In this document: positions 9,652 through 19,685 of the stretch, one piece after another
How the letters are laid out: every line of letters begins with the position of its first letter
Position numbering within the stretch: position 1 is the first letter of the stretch
Source of the DNA: Tetramitus jugosus
Lineage: Eukaryota > Heterolobosea > Eutetramitea > Acrasida > Vahlkampfiidae
Direction: 5' to 3'
Assembly: GCA_937625935.1 (NCBI GenBank)
Contig: OW569355.1
Location: 1-64,000 of the forward strand
Length of the DNA stretch: 64,000 nt
Made by a program: the position numbers and the translations under genes
The notes under the pieces: model-generated
The model's database searches: none
The model's input: only the letters and a program-made list of their open reading frames with translations
Told to the model about the DNA's origin: nothing

Positions 9652-10674
9652 ATGAAATACAAAAGACTTGGAAACACTGGACTAAAAGTGTCTCAATTAA
9701 CTCTAGGGTGCATGTCATTCGGTAGTTCAAATTGGGAGCCATGGGTACTAGAACCTGAAGAGGGAATCAAGTTATTGAAGGAAGCTCATGATCTCGGAAT
9801 TAACTTCTTTGATACTGCCAACATGTACTCAAATGGAGAGAGTGAGACAACATTGGGAACTTTTTTGAGACAATATCAAATCCCAAGAGAGAATGTTGTT
9901 ATTGCCACAAAAGTGTATTTCGGTGTTGATAAATCTGGACAACAGATTGATACTGTGATGAATCCTGATTCTGTGGATAGAAATGCTCGTGGATTGAGTC
10001 GAAAGAATATTATGCATGCAGTTCAAGATTCTTTGCATCGTCTTCAGACTGACTACATTGACTTGTACATCATTCATAGATGGGATAATGAGACTCCTAT
10101 TGAAGAAACTATGGAGGCTCTTCATGATTGTGTTAAATCTGGAAAGGTTCGTTACTTGGGTGCTTCTTCCATGGCTGCATGGCAATTTGCAAAAGCCCAA
10201 CAAATTGCAAAGGAGAGAGCATGGACTCCATTCATTTCAATGCAGAATCTCTACAATCTTCTCTATAGAGAAGAAGAAAGAGAAATGATTCCTTTGTGTG
10301 TTGATCAGGGAGTCTCATTGACTCCATGGAGTCCATTGGCTCGTGGTGATTTGGCAAAGATTGAAGAAAAGTCACAAGACACCACCAGAGGCCAAACAGA
10401 TAAGTATTTAAAGTTCTTTCAATCGCGTTTCTCTGAAGCTGATCAGACCATCAGACAGAGAGTTCTTGAAATTGCCAAGAAGAAACAATGTACCACTGCT
10501 CAATTGTCACTTGCTTGGTTGCTCCACAAAAAGGGAGTGGTTTCTCCAATCATTGGTGTAACCAAGATTGAGCAGATCAACGATTGTATCAAATCATTGG
10601 ACATTGAATTGTCCGAAGAGGAACTGAAACATCTGGAAGAACCCTACCAGGCAAAGGCAATTGTTGGTCATTAA
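9652..10674 (+). CDS. Aldo/keto reductase
   Basis: A 340-aa (beta/alpha)8-barrel NADPH-dependent carbonyl reductase. The start at 9652 gives MKYKRLGNTGLKVSQLTLG, the normal family N-terminus; an upstream in-frame ATG at 9520 would add 44 low-complexity residues unlike the family. The catalytic tetrad is visible: Asp in FFDTANMY, Tyr in the same motif, Lys in VVIATKV and His in LYIIHRWD. The segments DSLHRLQTDYIDLY and LAWLLHKKGVVSPIIGVT are characteristic. The closest types are bacterial and fungal aryl-alcohol dehydrogenase or YajO-like AKRs. Complete by length. Confidence 0.92.
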   Translation: MKYKRLGNTGLKVSQLTLGCMSFGSSNWEPWVLEPEEGIKLLKEAHDLGINFFDTANMYSNGESETTLGTFLRQYQIPRENVVIATKVYFGVDKSGQQIDTVMNPDSVDRNARGLSRKNIMHAVQDSLHRLQTDYIDLYIIHRWDNETPIEETMEALHDCVKSGKVRYLGASSMAAWQFAKAQQIAKERAWTPFISMQNLYNLLYREEEREMIPLCVDQGVSLTPWSPLARGDLAKIEEKSQDTTRGQTDKYLKFFQSRFSEADQTIRQRVLEIAKKKQCTTAQLSLAWLLHKKGVVSPIIGVTKIEQINDCIKSLDIELSEEELKHLEEPYQAKAIVGH

Positions 10675-10899
10675 TCCGTTTCTCTCGAGGTACTCAGGCT
10701 CAAGCACAACTTTGTGGCAATTTGGTGCATTGGTTTCACATGTTTATTGATTATTCAATTGTTGTGTATGTGGCTTGCATCAGACAAGGCAACCTATGTC
10801 TACTGAACAATGTCAGCAGAGTGAGATAACAAAAGAATATAAAAACAACAGTCAGAACTGAGCTGTTTTTCATCACAAAACACAAAAACCAAATAAATA

Positions 10900-11143
10900 C
10901 TCCTGGGTACGTTCATCTTCCAGAAAATCACCCTTGTATTCCCCAAAAGTCCCCATCAAGTCACCTCCGAAATAGAACAAGTACTCAAAAAGGCCAATGA
11001 ATCCACTTCGTTGTGGGACTTTGACAGAGTTGTTTTTGGCGAGATTACGGGATCTTTGTCAAACGGGTTGGAGGAGTGGATGTATAGTATTTTAAACCAA
11101 CATAGTTACTTGGAAGGAGACATCTTACTTGGGAGGTAAGTTA
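10900..11143 (+). pseudogene. Orphan coding-like exon
   Basis: From just after an in-frame TAA to TAA at about 11143, one frame reads a well-formed peptide (for example TLVFPKSPHQVTSEIEQVLKK, then LWDFDRVVFGEITGSLSNG) with no ATG. It ends at GAGGTAAGTT, a good splice-donor match, but downstream the opposite strand is occupied by another gene. It is likely the remnant of a truncated gene. No family recognised. Confidence 0.35.
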
Positions 11144-11857
11144 AGGATCCATCTTATAGTCATGGTAGGACAATCCAAAGATGACCTCCCCTTTGTAACT
11201 TACACTCAAAATGTTCTGCTTGGACCAACATCCACTATCCTCAGACTCTTTTGTCTCCATAGTATAGCACACAGTATCGGAATCCCCACTTCTCATCTTG
11301 AGCCATCCACAGAAGGCCATAATGAAACTTTTGAGGCGAAACACGTAATCCTTTGTAAACTCTGGAATTCTTGTGATACGACAGTCTGGCTCGCTGGCCA
11401 TATGCTTCATGTGATCTGGTAGAGCATCTCTCCAATAAATCACTGTAGAGTATGTCTTCAATAGTACCTTCTTGTCGTTCATGATGGTGTACGCTACCTC
11501 ACAAGCTTGGTCAATCGTTACTCGAACAGGTGGACGACAAGGAACATCAGGAAAGGCATATGGGTAAGTATCTCGTGCCGATTGTACACTCTGTTCACAT
11601 GTTTCCGCACTTGCTTTGATCAGGTATGTTTGTTCTGTACCAAATAAGTAGTGATTCACATGTAAGAAGTAACCACCAGTTGCAAAGGTTGACATCCATC
11701 GCTTCTTCCATTGTTGAGCACTCCTCTCACCAAGTAGTGTCGTCCACACAAAAGAATAAAACCCAGTGCTCAATGGAGCAAGCCGATGAATAAGTTCTTC
11801 TTCAGAAAGGTAGGGAAGAATCGATTCTTGGATAATGTCTTGTGAAAGGTTTTCCAT
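11141..11857 (-). CDS. F-box-like protein, hypothetical
   Basis: 238 aa. The N-terminus (MENLSQDIIQESILPYLSEE, followed by a leucine-rich helix) resembles an F-box, which would link it to SCF ubiquitin ligase through Skp1; this is inference from the pattern. The rest is a globular region rich in aromatic residues with no recognised substrate-binding repeats. It ends in MDP-stop and overlaps the orphan exon on the other strand by a few bases. It is divergent from the LRR gene at 11957, about 100 bp away. Confidence 0.6.
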   Translation of the reverse strand: MENLSQDIIQESILPYLSEEELIHRLAPLSTGFYSFVWTTLLGERSAQQWKKRWMSTFATGGYFLHVNHYLFGTEQTYLIKASAETCEQSVQSARDTYPYAFPDVPCRPPVRVTIDQACEVAYTIMNDKKVLLKTYSTVIYWRDALPDHMKHMASEPDCRITRIPEFTKDYVFRLKSFIMAFCGWLKMRSGDSDTVCYTMETKESEDSGCWSKQNILSVSYKGEVIFGLSYHDYKMDP

Positions 11858-11956
11858 TTTCTGTTGGTTTTGCTTGTTGCACGTATGTTGTTGTTTCCTT
11901 TTAAGTATGAGCGGAAAAATGACAAAAAAAATGGAACTTACAACAGAATCAAAAAC

Positions 11957-12847
11957 ATGACAAATCGTGAAGCATCATCAGAGGCATCTGGATCGTGGAT
12001 ACCTGTAGAAGTATTGAGAAGCATCATCTCTTTCTGTCACACCCGTGAATGGATCCAATTGAGCTACACTTGTCAACAGTTCAATGCATTCAAGTACGAT
12101 CGAGAATTGATGAGCAACAAACAAAGAACTCTGAAAAAGTATCTGAGCAGTCAAGAGATTACCCTTGGGTTTCAGAAATCACAAAACACTCTATTCAATG
12201 TCAATCTCAACCAGAATCTGAACGTTGAGGACGTTCATTTTGTTTTCTTCAAGGGCATTTACTTGTTGAACATGAGTCAGTGTTCCAATGTGACTAACAA
12301 TGCTTTTTCTTATCTGAGAGGAGTTCAGATATTGGACATGAGTGCCTGTAGACAAACAGAGATTACAAACCAAGCCTTCTCCCATCTTACTGGGATAAAG
12401 AAATTGAATATGAGAAAGTGCAATCAGAGGACGATTACTGACGAGGCATTCTCTTATCTGAGAGGAGTCAAGGTATTGAATATGAGTGATTGTAACCAAT
12501 ATCAGATCACAGATAAGGCCTTTTCTTATCTCACGGGAGTTGAAAAGTTAAGCATCGGCGGGTGTGCTCAGTCATCTATCACAGATCTTGCATTCTATTA
12601 CCTACAAGGCATCCAGGAACTGAGCATGTGGAGATGCAATCAAACAACAATCACAGACAAGGCATTCTCATACCTTTCTGGCATTCAAGTGTTGAATATG
12701 TGGCGCTGTAATCAGAGCACCATCACAGACAATGCTTTCACCTACCTCACAGGAATTCGAAAGTTGGATGCGAGTCGCTGTAATCAACATACGATCACAG
12801 ACCGTACCCTATCGTATCTCGTAGGAATTCAAGAACTGAACATGTAA
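11957..12847 (+). CDS. F-box-like leucine-rich repeat protein
   Basis: 296 aa from ATG 11957; an upstream open extension from 11864 is unlikely. The N-terminal ~55 residues (WIPVEVLRSIISFCHTREWI) resemble an F-box-type head. From about residue 90 there are roughly eight LRRs of 24-26 residues with consensus ITDxAFSYLxGIxxLNMxxCNQ, a cysteine-containing LRR type. The repeats are very regular, suggesting recent expansion. Probable role: protein recognition, perhaps as a ubiquitin-ligase adaptor (inference). The array ends right at the stop codon, so the C-terminal cap is missing or the gene was shortened. Confidence 0.75.
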   Translation: MTNREASSEASGSWIPVEVLRSIISFCHTREWIQLSYTCQQFNAFKYDRELMSNKQRTLKKYLSSQEITLGFQKSQNTLFNVNLNQNLNVEDVHFVFFKGIYLLNMSQCSNVTNNAFSYLRGVQILDMSACRQTEITNQAFSHLTGIKKLNMRKCNQRTITDEAFSYLRGVKVLNMSDCNQYQITDKAFSYLTGVEKLSIGGCAQSSITDLAFYYLQGIQELSMWRCNQTTITDKAFSYLSGIQVLNMWRCNQSTITDNAFTYLTGIRKLDASRCNQHTITDRTLSYLVGIQELNM

Positions 12848-13046
12848 TCTGCCACGGAGAACTTTTAATTCAATGATCCCTTACAGGAAAAACGAACAAC
12901 CCAAAAAAAATTTGGCCGGATGTCAACTTGGTGTTGCGCCCCGATGTTGTGATGAGCAACGGAACGAAATGAACTTTGGAGACCTTTTAAATTATCTTTT
13001 AAAGGCAAATGATCTTTGCGTTGTATGATCATCCAAACAAACCAAA

Positions 13047-14768
13047 ATGAGAAAAAATAACCTATTCTTTGCTCTTCTCGTAGTGTCTCTGGTGTTAGTC
13101 AACTCTCTTTGCTATGGTCAAACTTTTGAGTATTTCCAACAGGGATTGAAGGAACCTACTACAGTGAATACCTATACGTTAGATGCTGTTCCAGATCAAC
13201 TAGGAAACTTATTTGCAACCGGGTTTATGGATCCTAACTCCATTAATACAACGATCCAGTTCCAAAACTTGAATCCAGTAGAGATTTCCGCTACCACCGG
13301 ATTTGTGACAAAGTACAGAAACAGTGATGGTGTTGCTCTGTGGCAAACGATTATTGAGGCATGGTCAGTGTTTGGTTCCGCCATTACCTATGTTGAGAGA
13401 GAGGGAAGGCTGTTTGCTTCAGGCGTGTTCTTTGGTCCTCTCTTTATCAATGGTGTGAAGCAAGTTGGGGTCGTTTCAGAAATAGATATGGGCGTTTTCA
13501 TCACGGAACTGAACCCACAAACAGGCCAACCTGTGAAAACTGTTTTAGCAATGACTGGTGGTGTTTTGTTCGTTACTCCATTTGTATCTGCTCCAAATCT
13601 GAGGATGTCATCTTCGGATGGCAATCTGTTTGTTTCCTGCTCATTCACGTCCAGCTCAGTTGATTTTGGAGGTGGTATCATAGTTCCAGGACTTCCAGGC
13701 TTCCTTATTGGGCTTGTAGCAAAGTATGATTTTAGGTTAGACCTTCAGTTGATCAAGGTATTATCTCCAAACACTGGTGTTTATGATGTAGCTTCAAACT
13801 CTGCTGGGCAATTTTGCATTGCTGGCAGAGGTATCGGAGAAGCATCGTTTGATGGAATTATTGTCCGTGGTGACAACCCTCAATTCGCTTATGTGGCAAA
13901 GTATAACAAGGTTGGAGGTCTAATCTATGTTAGACCAGTTCTTTCCTCCCTATTTGGTTCGTTCGGTGGTACCTCCCACAGAGTAGACATGGATGAAGAC
14001 GGCAATTGTTATTTTAACGGAGGATTCGTCCAAGACGTTTCAATCAACGGAGCGATCATTGATGGAAGAGGCGCTAATCTCAATAATATCTACATGGGAA
14101 AGTTGGATCCCTTGGGTAATACAATTTACTTTATTGCCTCGAACAATTCTGTCCCAGAAACCGCGGCTGAGATTCTCGGATTGGTTGCCTTACCAAGTGG
14201 TGAATCGTACTTGACTGGATTTTTCATACAAGAGATCAAGATTGGTGATATTGAAGCAGTTGATGATGGTATTGTTCGAGACTTCTTACTCAAACTAGAT
14301 AAGAACGGAAATGCAGTGTATCTAGTGAAAGGTACGTTGGCACCAACCATTGGAAGATCGTTAATTGTGGACAAACTGCGTAACATTGTGTACTTGGGAG
14401 AGTTTGGAGTTGGAGAGACTCATTTTGGAGAGTTCTCTAGAACTACTACTTCAATCAATGCTCAATTTATTGTTAGAGTCAGTGAGGGAGATGAAAATTT
14501 ATGTGCTAGATGCACTGGAGACTTGGGATGTTGTATAGTCGATGGAATTGCTCAGTGCTATAACAAGGCAACCCACACATGTACTGCTCAAAATCGATTA
14601 TGTCCTCTCAATCATCTCTCATGTGGAGAAGCTTGTTATCTATCAAGCCGTTATGTTTGTATCGACGGTGTTTTCCTCTGTCCTGTGTCTGCTAGTGCCA
14701 AATGTGGAGAGGCTTGTTACGATCCAACCAAGTACACTTGTCAAAATGGTCAACTGAGACCACTTTAA
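13047..14768 (+). CDS. Secreted beta-propeller-like protein with Cys-rich tail
   Basis: 573 aa. Residues 1-25 form a signal peptide (basic start, hydrophobic core, then CYGQT), so it enters the secretory path. Residues ~30-470 hold repeated units of the form F(A/V)TGxF...I.G......FI.K.D..G, similar to SBBP/YVTN-type beta-propeller repeats. The last ~90 residues are cysteine-rich with the repeated motif CGEACY...Y.C, seen in secreted proteins of amoebae. No enzyme motif is visible. It may bind surface or extracellular ligands (inference). Confidence 0.7.
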   Translation: MRKNNLFFALLVVSLVLVNSLCYGQTFEYFQQGLKEPTTVNTYTLDAVPDQLGNLFATGFMDPNSINTTIQFQNLNPVEISATTGFVTKYRNSDGVALWQTIIEAWSVFGSAITYVEREGRLFASGVFFGPLFINGVKQVGVVSEIDMGVFITELNPQTGQPVKTVLAMTGGVLFVTPFVSAPNLRMSSSDGNLFVSCSFTSSSVDFGGGIIVPGLPGFLIGLVAKYDFRLDLQLIKVLSPNTGVYDVASNSAGQFCIAGRGIGEASFDGIIVRGDNPQFAYVAKYNKVGGLIYVRPVLSSLFGSFGGTSHRVDMDEDGNCYFNGGFVQDVSINGAIIDGRGANLNNIYMGKLDPLGNTIYFIASNNSVPETAAEILGLVALPSGESYLTGFFIQEIKIGDIEAVDDGIVRDFLLKLDKNGNAVYLVKGTLAPTIGRSLIVDKLRNIVYLGEFGVGETHFGEFSRTTTSINAQFIVRVSEGDENLCARCTGDLGCCIVDGIAQCYNKATHTCTAQNRLCPLNHLSCGEACYLSSRYVCIDGVFLCPVSASAKCGEACYDPTKYTCQNGQLRPL

Positions 14769-14862
14769 TAAATGAAATTGTTGTGTTCAGAAGGACGATA
14801 AATCAATAGGTACTCCAAAGTTTCGTTTATTATTCACATTGTTAATTTGCTCGATTTAACAT

Positions 14863-15906
14863 CTAATCGATACGAATGACAACCTTACCAACATGCTTTT
14901 GGCTAGAGAAATACTCAAGTGCATCCTTTGCTTCAGCGAATGGGAACACACGATCAACAACAGGCTTAATATTGTGATGCTGAATGGTTCTGTTCATGCG
15001 CTCAAACATGCTCTTGGAACCGACGAGAAGACCTCTCAAAGTGAGACCACCAAACAAGATGGCTGCACCATAGTCAACGGAAGCAGATCCTGCCAACACA
15101 CCAATCATGTGAATTTGACCACCTCTCTTGACAGCCTTCAATGATCTCTCCAATGTTCCTGCACCTCCGACTTCCATGACATGATCCACACCTCTACCAC
15201 CAGTAATTTCTCTCACCTTCTCATCCCAGTTTGGATTCTTGGAGTAGTTGATAAAGTCAGTGGCACCCAATTCCTTTGCTTTGGCCAACTTTGCATCACT
15301 GGATGAAGTCACAATGACACGAGCACCTGCCGCAGCTGCGAATTGAATGGCAAAGATGGAGACACCACCAGTACCTAGAACCAACACGGTTTGATCAGGT
15401 CCGATCTGTTGAGTTGGATTCTCAGCGAGTGCGTTCCAAGCAGTGAGAGCTGCACATGGCAAAGTACTGGCTTCCTCGTAGGAGAGGTGAGCAGGGAACT
15501 TGATGAGACCCTTGGTTTCGAAAACACGATAGTGTTGTAACATTCCTTGAATACCACCACCGAGAGTACCACCCATGTGTTCATCCTTGAACTCTCCGTC
15601 TATCCAGTATTGATGGAAGAGACCGCAGACACGATCTCCGACCTTGTATTCGGTGACATCGTCTCCGACTTGGACAACTTCACCGGCACCGTCGGACACT
15701 GGGATCAAGTTCTCAGCATAGGGACGAGGGTAACGGCCATCAGACACCAAAATGTCACGATAGTTGAGAGAAGTGGCATGGATGCGAACCAAGACTTGAC
15801 CTCTCTTTGGCTTCTCAACAGGGGCAGAAGATGCTTCCAAGTATTGAATACCTTCTCCAGGCTTGGTCAGACGATATACCTTTTGATCTTGTGGAATTTG
15901 AGACAT
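14863..15906 (-). CDS. MDR dehydrogenase, second paralogue
   Basis: 347 aa and clearly paralogous to the gene at 8089-9126. It shares SLNYRDILVSDGRY, SDGAGEVVQVGDDV, LGTGGVSIFAIQFAAAAGA, GRGVDHVMEVGGAGTLE and the identical end HVGKVVIRID. Predicted NAD(P)-dependent medium-chain dehydrogenase or quinone-oxidoreductase-like enzyme. The codons are more G/C-ending than in the first copy, which may mean higher expression. It is convergent with the secreted-protein gene, about 95 bp away. The two copies, ~6 kb apart in opposite orientation, look like a local duplication with intervening genes. Confidence 0.9.
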   Translation of the reverse strand: MSQIPQDQKVYRLTKPGEGIQYLEASSAPVEKPKRGQVLVRIHATSLNYRDILVSDGRYPRPYAENLIPVSDGAGEVVQVGDDVTEYKVGDRVCGLFHQYWIDGEFKDEHMGGTLGGGIQGMLQHYRVFETKGLIKFPAHLSYEEASTLPCAALTAWNALAENPTQQIGPDQTVLVLGTGGVSIFAIQFAAAAGARVIVTSSSDAKLAKAKELGATDFINYSKNPNWDEKVREITGGRGVDHVMEVGGAGTLERSLKAVKRGGQIHMIGVLAGSASVDYGAAILFGGLTLRGLLVGSKSMFERMNRTIQHHNIKPVVDRVFPFAEAKDALEYFSSQKHVGKVVIRID

Positions 15907-16596
15907 TGTATATGGGGTTATTGAGCTGGTTTGTACAGAGTTGCTTAGCAGGAGCTATTTCACTGAGGTTATTTGTGAGTTTTGTTGTTTTGATGTGTTT
16001 GATCTTAGATCTTGGCCAGACAAAAGTCAGGTTTTATAGACATGAGGAGGTATTAGTGCGCAGAGAGATGCGCACCAAATGACAAACGTGTGAGGCAAGA
16101 AGAGGTGGTTTGATTTCCTAATGACCCCTTGCGGGGTGAAAATGACAAGAAGTATGTGAAGTTTTGCGGCGGAGAGGGTAAATTCGTCGTAGTTTCAGCG
16201 GATGAAAAAAGTTCGGCTTGCAACAAGACAAAAATGGACATGCGTGTCGCTAATAATTGCACGCAGAGAAGCATGATGGGAGATCATCCGTTTTTGTTTA
16301 TTTTACGAGAAGAATTGTTCTTGTCACATGCCACACTTGTTGAATAGTGTGAGGTTACGCAGTAGTGAACAAGAGGGTTAGTTGAGGTTATCATCAATCA
16401 GATCAATCGTTTCATTATTGCAAAGAAGTAATCATCGTTATCATCGCTATCATCGAACTTCTTTGTTTCTTGCATTCTCTTCATAATCATCATTATTAGT
16501 ATCATCATCATTAGCAAGAAGCTCTATTAACATACCGAGAGCTCATCGTCCTTGTTCTCAACAGGTAGGAAATCGCGCTTAACTCTATCACTGTTC
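15907..16596. other. Intergenic region
   Basis: 690 bp holding the promoter of the MDR gene (leftward) and the 3' end of importin-beta. A low-complexity TCATCA/ATCATT-rich stretch lies at about 16435-16520. No gene recognised. Confidence 0.5.
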
Positions 16597-19428
16597 TTAT
16601 AAATTAATTTTCTTGAGTTGCTTGATTGTGTAGATGCCAGTCCTTCGCAGTTCGTCTTCCTCAGCAGCTGAAGCATCTCTAGCCAAGTGCAAGATCCATT
16701 CCTGTGAAAGTAAAGGACGGACCTTCAATCCATAGACGTTTGCCAAATCACCAATCACACTGACTGCACATCTGAACACTTCTTGATCTGTGTTTTCGTC
16801 TTGAGTAACCATCTTGATGAATTCTATCAAGCTGTCAACATAAGGGTTGAATGCTTGAGGTTTATGCTTCTTCAATCCCTGTAGAATACCAATGTATGCT
16901 TCAAAGATGCTCTCCCGCAACAAATTCAAATACTCAATCATTTGTTCATTTGATGTGTCGACTTGAGCTTCACTTGCCTGCTTCAACACTAATCCGACAT
17001 ATGGCAAGTACTTCTCAAATTCAGATCCAATGGCAAGTGCAATATCTCCAAATGATGCAATAATGTTTGGTTTGACTTCTCTGTTGATTGCAGAGCTCTG
17101 CAAGTTTTGCAACATGACAGTTACAATTTCATCACAGTAAGGAGCCATTCTGTCACCCAATGCATTACACAAATCACCTAGAACAGAGACTGCGATCGTA
17201 CAGACAGCTGCTTCATTCTGATTTCTGAGAGCAGTTACCAAGAATGGAGCAAAGGCTTGCATATATCTTTCGAAATCGAAACTAAGAGCATTTGCCAACG
17301 CACCAACAACAAGAAGAGCTTCTTCTTGTACAGAGTAATTGACTGTCTCTCCTTGTTGCAAAAGTGCTTGTTGCAGAGTAATCTTGCTTTGGAACAAAGT
17401 CAACAACAGTTGCATCATATTGTTAGAATGTAGTCTCATACGATCACCCAATTTTTGAGTCAGGGATTGCAAAGCACCACACAACAAACCTTGAACTTCA
17501 TCAAGTTTGATAGACTGTGGACTCTTGATCGTGTGATCGAGTCTTTGGAGGAAATGGTTGACATAACCTTCGAGACTGGTGTAGGTATCACGAGCAGCCG
17601 CAGCAATAAATGCAGAGATAGCCTCCCATGCATTCACGGTCAAGTTTGCTTCGCCAACATCTTCTCTTTCAACAGTCTTGAGGAGAGCCTGCAAAACTGG
17701 ATCCATGTACTTACTGATAGCATTGGTTTGTTCTTCTTCGCCTCCACGTTGTTCCTCATTTGAAATTTCTTCAACAGCAGTACCCAAATTGTGAATGGCC
17801 CAGCAAGCCTTGGATGCAATACGAGCCTCATCTTGAATTGCAGCACTCAAAGCTGCCATTACATCATCCAACGCATCTAAAACTTGATTTGGGTAGTATT
17901 GAATAATTCTACCAATAGTGAAAACAGTGGTGTCTTTCAACAAGATCACACCCTCATTTTGGGAGTGAACAGGTCCACTAGATTCAACAACTTGCTTTGT
18001 CATCACTGGAATTGCTTGAGACACCAAAGTAGTCATTGCTTCACTGTTTGGACCATCAAGAATGGCAGAGAAAGCCAAAGTGGCAGCTTCCTTCTCCTTC
18101 CAGTTAGCAGAGGAAATGAACTTGCTGACAAAAGGCATAACCTCTGACACAACAGAGTTACCAGCAACACGAGCAACAAGAGCAAGACAAGTACCAGCAG
18201 CGTTACTAATGTTCAACTCTCCTTCGTCAGCGTGTTCGTCTTGTCGAGTCAAAAGTTCCAACAAGAGTGCACAAAGTGGTGAAATGGCAGATTGAACAAA
18301 GTTGCTACAATCAAGCTCTTCTTCAATCAAATCTGATTCGACTTCAGCAATGGTGCTCCAGAATTCAATTGCTTGCAATGCAACAGGTTCTTCATCCTTT
18401 CTTCCAGCAGCGACTGTAATATCAAAAATAGCCTTCATGTATGGTCCCAAGTGACTATAGTACAATGCGCCAATACGAACCAGGCATTCAAATGCAGCCT
18501 TTCTCACACCAGAAGATGGTGCTTGAGTGGCTTCACAAACCACTTGCATAATCACATCACGTTCAGCTGGACTCTCAAAGTTATTTTGAACAAATTCCAG
18601 AGCGTTCAACAAGGCCTCAGTAGCAGCCAATCGGATGTCTTGATTTGGAATATCACCCTTCATTCCCTGGATAACAGCAGTTAAAATGTGATTGTTTTGG
18701 CTTGCCAATTGTGGTGCTTTCTAAACATGCATATAAAAGTGGTGGTTAGCATACAAAAATCAAGTTGTGGCACAAGAGCAACAAAAAAAAAGACATAAAA
18801 AATATTTGCAAGACACACATACGCATTCTTCACACAAATAACCAAGAGCCATCAAACTGGCTTGGAATCCAAACTCTGATGTTCGTTGTTGAATATTTTG
18901 TAACAAGATTTGAACAACATCCAACCATTGATTCATTGGTAATTCAACAGAGGCAATCTTTGCCAAAACTTGAGCACTTGTTTTTCTGGCCAAAGCTTCA
19001 GGTGAATGCAAAGTTTGAAGAACAGCTGCACGGATCTGAGTTTTGGTTTGGTCCTCGATATTCAACCACTGTTGAGCTAACACTTGATTCAGTGTAGCAC
19101 TTCTCGAATGAGACAATGTATTTTTCAATTGAATACCAGCTTGTTGTCTCACAGCAGCTGGTGAATTTGGGTTTGCGAGTTCAGTCACAAGAGAAACCAA
19201 GAACACTGGCTAAAAAAAATGAACAAAGTCGGATCGTTTTGTTGATCAACATTTTGTGTGTTAGGAGGAGGTTCTTGTAAGGGGAATAGCAAAAATTGGA
19301 TGACAACCAAAAAAATTACAAATACATACCAAATTCTGTGTTTGAGCTTGTTGTAGCAAAACTTCTGCCTGTTGTCTCACTGTGTTGTCAGTGGCGCTCA
19401 AATTTGCTAAAATCCCCTTAAAGTCCAT
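16597..19428 (-). CDS. KPNB1: Importin subunit beta-1 (three exons)
   Basis: Nuclear import receptor that carries importin-alpha/cargo through nuclear pores and releases it on RanGTP binding. Exons on the minus strand: 19428-19330, 18823-19209 and 16597-18720, joined by introns of 120 bp (19210-19329) and 102 bp (18721-18822), both GTATGT...TAG. The spliced product is about 869 aa, the usual length. HEAT-repeat features include an N-terminal block containing NLPVFLVSLVTELANP and RQQAGIQLKNTL, the EAISAFIAAAARDTY segment and many paired helices to the C-terminal LRRTGIYTIKQLKK. Both junctions restore the family frame (EEC-KAPQLA and QN-LPVFL). Confidence 0.93.
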
Positions 19429-19685
19429 TGTTCTTATGTCGTTCTTGTTGTTTTTTAAGTAGTTGTTTTGTTTGTTGAGTGAGCGTGGGAGATTCAAGCG
19501 TTTCAAAAGACTACTTTTCTGTGAATGTTTTTTTGTGTGCAAGGAGACACCAAAAAATGCCACCACGATCAATCTTGAGGTGACCGGAAATTTAAAAGCG
19601 CGCCACAAGTTACAAAATGAGGTTCAACAACAAAATTGAAAATTGATTCGCGAAAAGACAAAACTCCTTTGTTGTATTTTTTCCT

